A DNA stretch of 60,000 nucleotides. Source: Hydractinia symbiolongicarpus (Eukaryota > Cnidaria > Hydrozoa > Anthoathecata > Hydractiniidae). A model generated the notes under the pieces. The model was not told where the DNA came from, searched no databases, and worked only from the letters and a program-made list of their open reading frames with translations. The DNA lies in contig NC_079886.1 of assembly GCF_029227915.1 (NCBI RefSeq), positions 16,718,501 through 16,778,500 on the forward strand, written 5' to 3'. Positions 22,401 through 34,400 of this stretch are shown here, in pieces; within the stretch, counting starts at the first letter, position 1, and each line of letters starts with the position of its first letter. The translations under genes and the position numbers were made by a program.

Positions 22401-25400
22401 TGCAAGAAAGCGAAACCTGAGATTGAAAAGGCTGCAGAGCATTATAAAGATGATCGCAAGGTCTGGTATGCAGGGGTTGACTGTACAGTGCATCGCAAAA
22501 GTTGTGAACGATTTGACGTGTCTGGTTATCCGACTTTTAGGTAGGTCGATTGTTAAGATTAACCCTATTCGGTCCGGGGTTTTTCGAACATACTATGACC
22601 TGGGGGGGGGGGGGGGGGGCGGATTCCGCCCCCCTCAATAACTTTTCATAGGATTGTTCAAATTGAATCAAACTTGGCACACTTATAGTACGTCATAAAA
22701 GAAACAAAATGGCGGCAATAAATTTTTGCTTGCGTCAGCACATTTTCTGTGACGTCATCAGAAGCTTGAAAATTGTTAAAAATGCCACTATCTGCTTAAA
22801 ATATAATTACTCTTGTTCTAGAGCGAATTGTTACATTCTGTTTGAAGTTTCTGAAAGCTAAATAAAAATTTTTTAACATATCTTACGGTTTTTACATGGA
22901 TCGGAAAAAAATTACCAAAAATTGCCCGAAAATCCGTTTTTTTTCGATTTTCGAGTAAAATCCGACAAAATCGGGAAATCGGATTAGTCACGTGTCAAAA
23001 TTATTCACAATGATTCTTCTTGATGAAACAAAGTTGTGTTGCAAGTTTCAAGTTCTAAGGATAATCCTAACAGGAGTTATTATATTTTCCCCACTATAAG
23101 GATTTCATAGAGATTTTTAGGGTAGTTTCGAGTAATGGCCAATATCAAAGCCTCTGAAAGGTATGGGACCTAAAAATTTAGCATGCAGGTGTCTAATAGA
23201 TAAATGTTGAAACTCAGTAAGTATCATAGCCATATAAGAAAGCAATCAGGAGTTATTAAAAAAAAACCGTCAGGGGGGGCGGAATCCGAAAACCTTTGCG
23301 TGACAGGTGAGGGAGGTCAGGGAACTTCACACAACTTTAGTCGAAATGTCTGAAGAATCCAGGAAATTAAAGAAAACAACGGTCGTGCAAGTCCGTTGTT
23401 TACAACTTGTACAACCATTGCCAATTTATTATAATACCACATCACCACCCTGACCCCAGGCATGCTCGAAAAAACAAAGAAAAAAACAAAAAGATTATCA
23501 AGGGAAAATATCAGAAAAAAGTTATATTCTCTCAGTTGATTCCTTACATGTAAACACTTATCAAACTTTTCCATAGATACTTTTTGTATGGCAAAAAAGA
23601 TTTCGCTTATAATGGAGACCGAACTGCAAATGGTTTCATCGACTTCATGAAAGATCCCACTGATAAACCTGCTCCAGTGCCTCCAGCAGAGGAGGAGTGG
23701 AAAGACACGCCCAGTGATGTTGTACACCTGGGGGATGATGATTTTGATAAGTTTATTTCAGATAATCCCTCTGTTCTGGTTATGTTCTATGCACCTTGTG
23801 AGTTATGTCTCTTTTGTTGTTGAGTCCTTTTTATTTCCAATTTGACGCAAGCATCGTTTTGTGTTTTTAGTTCTTAATAGTCGAAAACAAGACAGAAAAA
23901 ATTATTTTATTGGTAGACTGCACTCGGACTAACTTTTTCAACTTAGTGTTTTTTTATCTTTTACCCCTGTCAAGTTGTAGTTACCGCACAGTGAAGTCAC
24001 ACTGCATTGGCTGGGCCATCATAAGGATAGGGGCTAAGACGACCATATTTTTTCATAGGGTGTGGCCATTGCAAATCTATGAAGCCTGCGTATACTGAAG
24101 CAGCTGGCGATCTTGTTGGAAAGGACCATGTTTTGGCTGCCGTAGACTGTACGAAAAATCGTAAAGTGGCTGGCAAATACGAGATCAAGGGTTATCCAAC
24201 TCTGAAATATTTCAAAGATGGAAAGAATTCTGAATACGAAGGTGGAAGAAACAAAGAGGATTTAATTTCTTTTTTAACTGGGTGAGCATGGCAACAATTT
24301 AGCATTAATTACTTTGTTTGTGTGCTGATACAACTTTATATACAACACATGGTTTTGTATAGGGGGCCTGCAAAGAAAGAGGAAGTACCAAAAGAACCAA
24401 TTTGGGCTGACGAAAACCAGGACGTAAAACATTTGAATGACGGTACTTTCGATGATTTCGTAGCGAGTAATCCTTCAGTGTTGGTCATGTTCTATGCCCC
24501 TTGTAAGTATCCAACGTAAAAAAGATGTGAAGTGTGTTAAATGGAATAGATATAGGTGTGTTTACATCTTTGCTTTAGGGTGCGGTCACTGTCAAAGGAT
24601 GAAACCAGCGTATGGGGAAGCTGCTAAAGTTGTCAACACGGAAAACAAGGTAAGCTTTTTTTCTGTAGGTCAGTTTAATTTACGATAATCTATAGACGTT
24701 TTTACTATATTTCGGCTAAATTTCGCGCACATTCTATTTTTTAACACATTTTTACAAAGTTTTTTTTATTTCAAGAAAATAAAATAAATTTTTAATATGT
24801 GATATTTGTGTTAGCTTTCATTTAAAAACGTAAAAAAGTTGAAAAGGGCTAAATATTGGAGAGTATAACGTGTGATTGAACAACAACAACAACAACAAAA
24901 ATAAATTTTCCTGGTGTAATACACACCAAAAGCTTCTTCTGCTAACGGGTTAGATGTTTATATTTATTTAGGTTGATGGGCAACTTGCAGCAGTCGACTG
25001 TACGACCAACCCAGGCACGTGCAGACAATACAGTATAACAGGCTACCCAACACGTGAGTGATGTAGTTTGTTAAAATGCCTTTTTCAAGTTTGCCTGCTT
25101 GTCCCTTTTATAAAGTCAATTTTCCACGGTGCGAATTGTGAGTGGTGTATTCTGTATGAATATTTTTTTTACGAGTAATATTTGGCTACGAATACGTACC
25201 TTTAATTTTCTGAAACATATTAACAACCAGACAAAACTGTACATTAGTTAAGATGGATGTTGCTGTCCAATTCGTCTTATATTCTAACTCCAGCTAAATC
25301 ACAACAGACAATATCAAAGCTTAACGTTACTGTTCTTGTTTCTCTTCTTTTATTTATGTTGACGTCATTGTTGCTATGACAGTGAAGTATTTCAAGTACG

Positions 25401-28400
25401 TGATAATTACGGTTTTTGCGAACGAGTAGTATTTTTTTTTAAATGTGACAGTACATTTTGTATGGAATCTGTTCTTACTTTTTTTTAAGAAATGGCGTAA
25501 AAGATCAGGATTATGATGGAGGTAGAGAGAAAGAAGAAATCATCAAATTCATGATTAAGTACGATTTTGGGATTTTTCTTCATTCCAACCTGACATTTTA
25601 GATTTGAGAACCCAACTCGTATTCTTACTAACTTCATGCGTTTTTTTTTTTGTTCAGCCCACAACCGCTACCGCCTAAACCTGTCGAAAAAAGCTGGGCT
25701 GAAGAAGACCAACATGTGTCTCACTTAACCGATGATACATTTGGTAGTTTCATGGAGGAACACAGATCCGTGCTTGTTATGTTTTATGCACCGTGTAGGA
25801 TGTCTTCGTAGTTTTGATTGTTTCGATTGCAAGGGAGGTAAATGACGAGGAAATTAATATTTTGTGTTTTGTAGGGTGTGGTCATTGTAAAAAGATGAAA
25901 CCAGCGTTCAGTGAAGCTGCTGAAGCCCTCAATAATGATAGTGAAGTACATAAATTTGTTTTTGGTTGTTATTTGTTTTTATTTGTTAATGTTTGTTTCT
26001 TTGCTGTAAATGGCGTATTAAACCATTTTAGATTGATGGAAAATTAGCAGCTGTTGATTGTACTGCGAATGAGATGTTACCTTCTAAATATGATATCAAG
26101 GGGTATCCAACATGTAAGAGTGATTTTTAGTGTCGTTGTTGTCGTTTGTTGGTTAAGTGTTGTTGTTGTTGGTTAAGTTATTTTTCCTTGTTTCTAATGA
26201 ATCGAATTATTTTTTATGTGCTGTTCAGTAAAATACTTCAAGTAAGTCTTTTTTTATTGATTTATTTTATTTGCTTTTTTTTATAAGCGTTTCAATTTTT
26301 TTGAGAACATTGAGCATAATTTTTCCTATTATACGTTCTAAACTGAACAATCGTTGAGAACATTTTTAAAAGCTATTTATAGTTTCTTTGACTAAATCGA
26401 GATTTGCTGGGAAGAAATGTCTCACCTTTGATTTGAAAACGCTTATGTGTATATTGCTATAAAGATATCTAAACTAGCAGAAAATTTTTCCTTGTCCCAT
26501 TATCAAAGCCACAAAACTTGTCTGTAGCTCAGCAGATTATTAAAAAGTTTTTAGTTTTAAGTGAAATATCAGCCTTTAATAAAAAAGCCGTGTATTTTTT
26601 ACTGTCGTTATATAGGGATGGAAAAGAAGTGATGAAGTATCAAAAACCACGGACGAAAGAAGCTTTAATAGAGTTCATGAGAAGGTAAGTTCATTTCAGC
26701 TTCAACTGTTATTTGTCTTCACGTAAACACTTTTCTGTTTTCATTTTTTTCTCTTTAGTCCTGGACAGAAGGAGAGCGAACAAGTAGTGAAGGAGTGGAA
26801 AGATGAGCCATCCGAAGTGCACCATCTTACAATGCCAGTTTTTGATCAGTTCTTAAAAGGCAAAGACGTTTTAGTGATGTTTCACGCCCCCTGGTGTGGT
26901 CATTGCACTAGCATGAAACCGGCGTATATGCAGGTTGCAAAGCATTTAAAAGAGGAAAACTTCCCGGGTGTTTTGGCGGCTGTTGATGCTACGAAGGAAA
27001 GAGAATTAGTGAAGCGCGAGGGAGTGACTGGTTATCCGACTTGTAAGTAGTCACATACTTTTGCGCAACCTTATGTACTTCAGTGTACTAATTTTAGCGA
27101 ATTTTTAGAATTTGCTTAAATTGAGGAAAATAAGTACGCGGGAATTGTATCTGAAGTTATCATTTTAGAAAACCCACTCAAAAAACGTAACAGCACAACA
27201 GGTTTTAATTATTTTGATTTTTATAAACTAATCAATCTTAGTTTTGTAGCTGTACAAAGTTTCTTTCATTTTAATACTACACGAATTTTTTACCCGCGAA
27301 ATTTGCTAATGTTGTTCAAGGAGGCGGATTAAATCGAATGTTTTTCTTTTGTATTTCTAATTTTAAATCTCTTTTTCTATTTTAGTGAAATATTACAGGT
27401 AAGGATGATATTTTTTCCTATATATTTTTTACATCTTGAAGTCATTGAATAAACTATTGACTCATTTGAAAACGGTGATTTGAAATTATTTGTTAACACA
27501 AAAAGTACGGGTTGGAGGAGAAGACTTTAGTAGCAGTAGTGTTGATTTTCCGCTTTAATAAAAAATACTTTACAATATCTTAATAAAAAGATAGTTAGGC
27601 GCAAAAATGAACATTACATAAATTAGTGAAAAGGACGTTGGGGTTGGTGATTTCGTAATGCTTATATTGTGCGCATTTTCGGCGTTGTTTTTTTAAGCTA
27701 CACTCCTGCCAAAGTAGACATGCCAGGGTTGTATATTATATACCAGGTTAGTTCCTATTCTCAACCAACCGACTAGAGATGGTTTTTCCATTTATATTCA
27801 GTAATGGTGTATTTGTGGAGGATTTCGAAGAGCACCGAACTGATGAAAATTTGTTGAATTTCATGAAGAAAAACCTAGATTCCAACGATCGGCGTGCGGC
27901 TTCTGTTGATGAAGATACGTTCGAGGAAATACCAAGCTCTGTGGTGCATTTACAAAAAGACACGTTTGAACCGCATATTGAGAAAACGCAACACGTACTT
28001 GTGATGTTCCACGTGAAGTGTAAGTTTGTTTGTTGTCATTCTTAAAAAGTTTGTAGGAGATTTTCGCTTTTGAAACCGAGAAATTAAAAAATCCTGTATT
28101 AAAAAGTTTGTGGAATCTGACACTGCGTCCTTCAATTGCTTGTATTTTACGTGAATTTACGTAAAGGATTTTAGATAAGGTGCAGGCAGCTTATCCTATA
28201 TTCCCCAAAAGGTCTTATGTGTCAAAAGATGCACGTCGTTGGATTCTTGTGTTTTTATTTACACGCTTTTTTCATAATTAACGCGGGGTGTTAGAATTTT
28301 AACATGCCAATAATGTCACGTTGACATACAAGAAGATCTACTGTTTTTTGACGAATTCTGTCCTGACTAAGAAAAATTACTGTGTTTAATATCAACGTTT

Positions 28401-29009
28401 ATATTCCGGTTTGATAGCTTTTTAAAAAGAATGGAGAATCTTTTTTCGCGATTAAACAACTTTTGCCTATTTTTTGCGGAACTATAAGCACTAAAAAGTG
28501 CAATTTGGCGAAACTTAATTTTGCAAGTAACAAAACATAATTTATAAAACATAATTTTTGAAAAATTTCTTCCCTTACCTTCCTGAAATCATCAAAGATT
28601 TAAGCTATACTAAACTTGATCTAAAAAATGCGTTTTTTAACAAAAAAAAGCATGTATTACGTCATAACTACACTGCAAATCTATTCCAGGGTGTAAACAT
28701 TGTGCAGAATTGCGTGCTGACTTAATGCAAGCAGCTTCTCGATTATCCAGCTCTCCTAATATGGGAATAGCTGATGTAAATTGCGATCTTGATGGAGGTA
28801 AGCGAGATTTTTTTTTGTGCAGATCTTTATTGCCTTTCTCTATATTTTTATGACTTTTTATAGAACACTGTCATAGTCATGGTGTGACGTCATTTCCTAC
28901 CATCAAATATTACGGCAACGGTAAATTTGTAGAAAATTATTCTGGCGAGCTGAATGCTGATGCGTTCACCGTTTATTTGCAAGCAAAAGCGACAAGAGAA
29001 GAACTGTAA
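16417..29009 (+). CDS. PDIA5-like protein disulfide isomerase with eight CxxC thioredoxin domains
   Basis: Predicted ER oxidoreductase. ATG 16427, TAA 29007-29009. Exons: 16417-16480, 16734-16845, 18523-18610, 18822-18896, 18969-19014, 19104-19196, 19298-19358, 19623-19690, 19988-20079, 20317-20385, 21013-21161, 21382-21449, 21576-21860, 22372-22540, 23577-23797, 24059-24281, 24363-24502, 24579-24649, 24972-25053, 25383-25395, 25490-25558, 25658-25794, 25875-25945, 26032-26113, 26229-26241, 26616-26684, 26759-27042, 27386-27398, 27802-28019, 28690-28797, 28864-29009. The product is about 1129 residues: signal peptide (first 18-20), a PDIA5-like non-catalytic N-domain, then active sites near residues 178 (CGYC), 304, 428, 552, 673, 797, 920 (all CGHC) and 1047 (CKHC). 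Spacing is about 124 residues. The C-terminus REEL is a KDEL-type retention signal. Human PDIA5 has three CxxC domains, so this is expanded. Phases close everywhere except exon 21576-21860, which lacks one base in an A tract. Confidence 0.88.
16427..16480 (+). other. Signal peptide exon of the PDI gene
   Basis: The exon begins after a TTTTCTTTTAG acceptor. It has a 10-base leader, then an ATG and a basic/hydrophobic start, MIKNHIFVLLASILCLLL. This fits a cleaved ER signal. The acceptor implies at least one upstream non-coding exon, which I could not locate. Confidence 0.7.
17249..17575 (+). repeat. tRNA-derived SINE, copy 1
   Basis: The tRNA-like head starts GGCGCCGTAGATTAGTGG, with box A at 17258-17268 and a textbook box B, GGTTCGATTCC, at 17301-17311. 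A body of about 250 bp follows, containing GCCATGTGAGGGAAATTGGG and CCATCTAAGCCAAGGCCCC. It is in the sense orientation within PDI intron 16846-18522. Near-identical copies lie at 44985-45328 (inverted) and 46531-46884. The body makes this a SINE, not a functional tRNA gene. Confidence 0.85.
18145..18462. mobile_element. TTAA-flanked inverted-repeat element, 318 bp
   Basis: Flanked by TTAA at 18141-18144 and 18463-18466. The left end reads GGGAACCCGAGGTATAAAAT. The right end, reverse-complemented, reads AGGCTACCCAATCTATAAAA, an imperfect terminal inverted repeat. A second, inverted copy of the same body lies at 43343-43664. A TTAA duplication is typical of piggyBac-type insertion; with no coding capacity this is a MITE. 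It sits in the same PDI intron as the SINE. Confidence 0.65.
21839..21846 (+). other. A8 tract with apparent one-base loss in PDI exon
   Basis: Exon 21576-21860 is in frame through a segment closely resembling the same part of the neighbouring domains. It then shifts at a run of eight A's. Nine A's would restore KHVLV joining to VMFYAPWCGHC in the next exon, and would make the spliced coding length an exact multiple of three. As written the frame is lost before the third active site. A sequencing or assembly indel in a homopolymer is the simplest reading. Confidence 0.75.
22559..23300. repeat. Repeat insertion in a PDI intron, with 18-G tract
   Basis: It starts at a TTAA followed by CCCTATTCGGTCCGGGG, then a run of 18 G's (22602-22619) and CGGATTCCGCCCCCC. 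A matching GGGGGGGCGGAATCCG stands near the other end (23273-23288); the CGGATTCCG/CGGAATCCG motifs are reverse complements. The interior is AT-rich and non-coding. The same TTAACCCTATTC terminus appears on the opposite strand at 43331-43342. The right end is not resolved to a base. Confidence 0.5.
24650..28689 (+). other. Introns of the PDI 3' half
   Basis: The introns over 300 bases here (24650-24971, 25054-25382, 26242-26615, 27043-27385, 27399-27801, 28020-28689) hold only AT-rich sequence. Small simple repeats include CAA repeats near 24880-24900 and GTT-rich sequence near 26130-26175. I recognise no other gene or element. Confidence 0.5.
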
Positions 29010-31393
29010 CAAATTATACATTTATATTTTATAGGGAGGGAAAATTTTTGAATTACAAATTTTACGTGTACTTTTTACACGGCTACATTTTTCAAATGAA
29101 GAGAAGAGGTTTTAATGATATTCATGTTAGTTTTAGTTTTCTGTAGTTCCCAGCCCTCACTTGCTTTTTCTCTTGTCTACGTAAGGTAGATTAGAACGCG
29201 TCACGGTTAAAGAAGAAGAAGGGACATCCAAGTTACACGTATTTTTTATAAGCAACTTCTTTGTACGCAACTGTAGTAAAGTCTGCGACATTACCGAGCA
29301 ACTTTAGTCTAAACAATACTGATTACAAGCAACAAATTATGTTCAAGCTGCGGATTCGAAAATGAGTTGCATGCGTACCACGATTTTGACAAAGCTTACC
29401 TTTCTTTCCGTGTTCACCCAGATAATAGTCCTATTAGATAATGGAACTGCGCCTTTTTCCTGACTTTGAACAATATAATTGCTTGCGCCTTAAATGCACT
29501 GATACAGCATGAACTTTTTTGTTGTATCTAACCATTAAATATCTAAAGCTACGAGCAAACATGTCCAACATTTATCTAACATTGCGGAATTTTGTTGTTG
29601 GTTGAAATGTTGGATACGTTTGACAGGCAGTAAAAATTGAAGGAGAAGAAAAAAATGGGTTGGAAGAAGCCAAATGGTGTTGATTAATCTGCTCCGGGTC
29701 ACATTTTTTCAATCAACATTTTCGGTTTGTCTGTCATTCCACCTCAATGCATGTGAGAAATTCTAAGGATTCTCACATTATTGGGCATTTTTGCGCCATT
29801 TTTTACAAGAGGGAGGTAAAAATATAAATGTCGGGATCATAGCAACCTGTGATGATGTATCTCTTTTCGAAGTGTGAAATAAAATGAAAAGAAAGTTAAA
29901 CGATTCTTTGGTAACTAAATATCTGAGAATTAATGTCAACCTTTCGTTAGCGTATGGAACAAGCACCTTATATTGCCCAAAGAAGAATCATACCTTCCCA
30001 GCACATTTCAAAAGTCCTCCAAACTCATTTTAAACATTTCTTGAAAACCAGTTCAGTCTTCAATAATTAGTTGGCCAACCTCGATCCCAGGGCCTGTAGC
30101 ATTTTTTGATATGAGGAAGAAACGCGTACGCTGGCTTATTCTCTCTATCGATTCTTTAGTCTTTCCACAATAAGTTCTGATACAAGAACAAGCAAGAGCG
30201 TGTCCACCGCTATCTTGGTATTTTGTTGAAAGAATGAAAATGTAGAAAGGAAAAGTAAAGCCGTATGTAAGATAAAATGTGGATCGCTTGACTGGCACAA
30301 GAAAAAACAAACAATTTAAAAAGTAACAACTAGACATGTTTTAATAAAAATTTGTTTACTTTAAGGAATTAATGTTTGGCATTTTACGAGTTTTGCAATT
30401 TATCGAAAATTGGTTCCAAAGAAAATTATTGAGAAACTCGCTATTCGCGAAATTCGTGATTTGCTTTTTTTAAAAAAACACAACTTAATTGAACTAATTT
30501 GTTTAAATTAGGAAACCAAAATGCGATGAAACTTCTTTTTCGCGAAACTCGCGACATTTACTTCCCACAAAATCTTAGAACTTGCCAACGTCGCAAAAAT
30601 AATTCCCTTGTGTACTACCTTTAAATTTAGGACTAATTTACCTGGACTAACGAGATTAATTTCCGCGAAGGGATTTTTTCGTAATTTTGCAAATTCTCGC
30701 AAGTATGAACTACTTGGATTTTTTCGCGAATATTTATTTTTGCGACTCATAGACAATGAAAGGCTCGAGAGAATAGCGGAAATAAAGAAATATGGATAGG
30801 GACGCATGTTAACGTATAAAGTCTTCAGAAGGTTCCACTATAAATTGGACATCCTGTTGCCCCTGGAGATGTCTATTCGGAGTCAACAGAATCCAACCAA
30901 AAAAAACAACAACAGGTTTTACTCCAAGATTTATTATTCTGTCAAAATTATCAAAGATTTAATAATCCCAAAATTCATATTTTTGTAAATATATACCACA
31001 ATAAAATATAAATAATTTTTTAGTACCATGTTCCACCCCGTCCTAAAAACTTCGTGTAACAGAAACACCAAGTAGATCAAAACTATAAATATTTCGATTA
31101 ATTTACCAAAATTTCAACATACTAAATCTCAAGATTCCAAAAACCTAATATGTCGCGTTTTAGACACTACTTAAGGAAACCCCCAAACCCTCCCTCCCCG
31201 AGTTTAGTAACTGATATCGTTAATGCAGCTAAGGTGGAGTTTATGACAACAGAGCGTGTAAATCCAAACCTATATGTTGCTCCAAGTTGGAAAAATGGTT
31301 GACAAATTTAACACTTTTTAGACCCATGATTTGTCATTGAGGATATTTCGAAAACATAAAATTTTATTTTTAACATTCCATACTATTTACTTT
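29010..31393. other. Spacer between the convergent PDI and ACLY genes
   Basis: AT-rich sequence between two 3' ends. The stretch 30420-30800 is rich in TTCGCGAA-type motifs on both strands (for example near 30440, 30540, 30665 and 30725), probably the remains of an inverted-repeat element. I found no clean AATAAA close to the PDI stop. Open frames at 30053-30337 and 30508-30807 have no recognisable domain. Confidence 0.45.
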
Positions 31394-31399
31394 TTTATT
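31394..31399 (-). terminator. Poly(A) signal of ATP-citrate lyase
   Basis: TTTATT on the plus strand is AATAAA on the minus strand, about 64 bases after the ACLY stop codon (31463-31465). This implies a short 3' UTR. Confidence 0.6.
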
Positions 31400-31462
31400 C
31401 ACTGGCACATAAACAAAAAATAATATTAAAAAATAATAAATAATAATTGTTTTCTGTTACAT

Positions 31463-34400
31463 TTATTCAAAGGGCGCAGGTGGATTGGCGGTTTCAGGTA
31501 TGACGTAAGAGATATCATCCCATGGATGGCGGTATAAACCTTGTTTTAATCGTTTTTGATCCAGATGATGACCTGCAAGAATAAACACGTTAGGATCATT
31601 TTCGTGGCCGAACTATACCTACATTATTTACAATGATAGGTGAAATATAAAAGACGAAATTCTCACATCTCAACCAGTTTTATAAAAAAAAAATTCTCGA
31701 ACTAAAAAAAAAGAGAAAATGACTATCCATATCAATTTTTTTCCAAGTGTCACGCAATATCACGCAACAAAAAAACTACATCGTCAACATTGTCCCGGAA
31801 CATTACTAATTTAACGTAAGCAAGTGTCTGTGTTGACAATGTAGCAGAAACATTCGATGGATGGAACTTACCAATGAAGCCAACTGAGCGTCCAAGCACA
31901 AATAAACCATTCATCGCGCCAATTTTGATATACTCGTCTGCTTCCGTCCTACACAAAATAGAACAACTTCTATTAACCTATGATTCATCAAAATAGTGCT
32001 CACGCAGCATCTAAATACGTGCTGTATTGTTTATTTTCGTTCTGTTTCAACTGCATGACAACAAGGCGATGTAACATCATCCGCGAACAAAAGAACACTG
32101 TAACAGAATTGCTATTTCAACCGTACCTGCTGTAGTGGAATCTAGTTGGAAAGCATGAAACGCTAAGTGGCGTTAATCAAATTCGTGTTTTGAAATTTGA
32201 TGAGTTTTCAAACAATTAAAACAAGCTTTATGTGTTGGGAGGTTTTGCTTTGAGAAACACAAGAAGATCTTTAAACAAACAAACAAACAAATTACCTTGT
32301 GAAACATCCACAATGACGAAGCATGTCAACAAAAGCAACAGCGATGCATCCATCCACATTCAATATCAAATTCGGTTTCTACAATTATACAAGTGTCACG
32401 TACTTATTACTTACGTGTCAACAAATAGAGCTTATACAAATTTGAAAATAGATTTAACGCACTGTGCATGTATTTCAAAGTGTTTCGAAGGTATTTTGGC
32501 GACTTTTCTCTACACCTGTATAAGGTGGTACAAAGACAAGTTCGACGTTGTGTCTACTGTCTAGTATATTTAATCATAATAGAGGTTCGAGGTAAATGAG
32601 AAGGTAAATTTCCGATATAAAATATTCAAAATTATTTAACAGCTACTCTTGTCCGTTGTATGAACCGTTTTAATCACTATTTCGTATTTAAATGAGGGTC
32701 ATAATAAAATGGTACAGGGGTTGAAAAAATCAAAATTGCAATAGAGCACTGTGTTCCGCAAAATTAAGGCCGTAACAGTATAAGTTGTAAATAAAAGAAT
32801 GATACAAGGTGTAAACAGATTCATCATAAACCCGGATTGGCGTGGAAGGGCGTAAAAAGGCGCACATAATCACCTTTGCTGTTGTAACTTTTTCAACTTG
32901 TAGAGCGTAATCCAACAATGGTGTTTGTGGGAAACTTTCTTTTATGAAATCTTTCATGATAACAACACGCATATCTGGATTGTTGATCTAAGAAAAAGTT
33001 ATTTTTCTTACAATACTGTAGAAGACAAAAAGAGCACTCTATTCGAACGACAAGAAAAACCTCTTTAATGCAAATACCGACCGATTTTACACGATGACCG
33101 ATTCCCATAATCAACTTTCCCATCTTTCTCATGTCATTTACAAACTCCATCGGTGATTTACCAGAATCGTACGCTTCAGAGAATTGATTAGCAGCGCCAT
33201 CCAACGCCCCACCAAATCTATCGCCCTAGGGTGAAAAAATTAGAAACGAAAAGAAAGAATTAACAACACGTTGTTTCCAGTAACACGCTTGTCAAGAAAA
33301 AATAGAACGGACTTACGATGGTCAAAAGACCTGAGCACAAAGACGATATCAAGTCCTTGCCAGCACGTGACGTCACTATGGTGTTATGTGCGCCAGATAC
33401 AGCTAAGTAATAATAATAATAACAATAAAAAATGCTCATTTAGTTATTTTGGGACTATTTTAGGGTTGACATATTAATAATAGCCGCATTCTGTCATCCC
33501 CAAGAAAAACGTCGTGCTACAGGACACAAGACGCGACAGATACATGACGGGCAACCCTGTGGATTTTTCACGGGTTAACAACTAGTCTCTGAAATAATAG
33601 CGAATGAATGTGATGAAACAACAACAAGTGTTATTTTTATGTGCAATGCCTTACCTGGTCCGTGGTCAGCGGTAATCATTAAACACATTTCAATAAATTT
33701 ACAAGCATAAGATGGCAGCCTAAATTACGAAAACATATTAAATGAGCAAAATTAAAAGCTAATCAATGTGCCTTCTTAGGAAAATTAGATATATTTTGTG
33801 CAAGCTGACCTTCTTTGAAACCACAACAGACCAAGCACGCCCCCAATGCCCATCTCCTCCTAAAAATAAAATAAGAAATTTAGCAATTACTCCCAACTTA
33901 GTGGAGCCGATCCACGATTGAAAGTCCCTGACATCTGCAATACCAAGTGCCAAAAAAGTTCTATGCTAAAACATTAACATTTTCAAGATAAAAGTGACTT
34001 CTGTTGTCCCATGAAATTCGGATAAAATTCGCAACCTGTTGTGCTCTGATCAAAGCAAAGGGTTAATTAACTTCATATCGAAGTAGAAAACACGCACAAG
34101 TTTTTGATTGTAGCTATATTGTGGTTACCTTGAATACATCTGATATTTTCATCCCAGCGTATAGCAGTTCTTGTCCTCTTTCATCACAGATCGCAGATAT
34201 AAACGACGAAGGCTTTCGAATTAGTCCAAGTTCCTAAAAATATCAAGTTCCTCAAACTTCCCTAATATGCAGGAATGTTGTTGTTAGCAAGCTGCCAGTT
34301 GACTTTATTTGTAACACCAGATTTATGAAGAAATTTGTTTAATTCCTAAGACGTAAATTTTTTAACATGGTTGGGTAATTTCCGATATAGTCAACAAATT

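Noticed and set aside
16427-29009. PDI region as a pseudogene because of the frame break
   Set aside because: There is only one defect in 31 exons, in a homopolymer. All splice sites and all eight active sites are intact.
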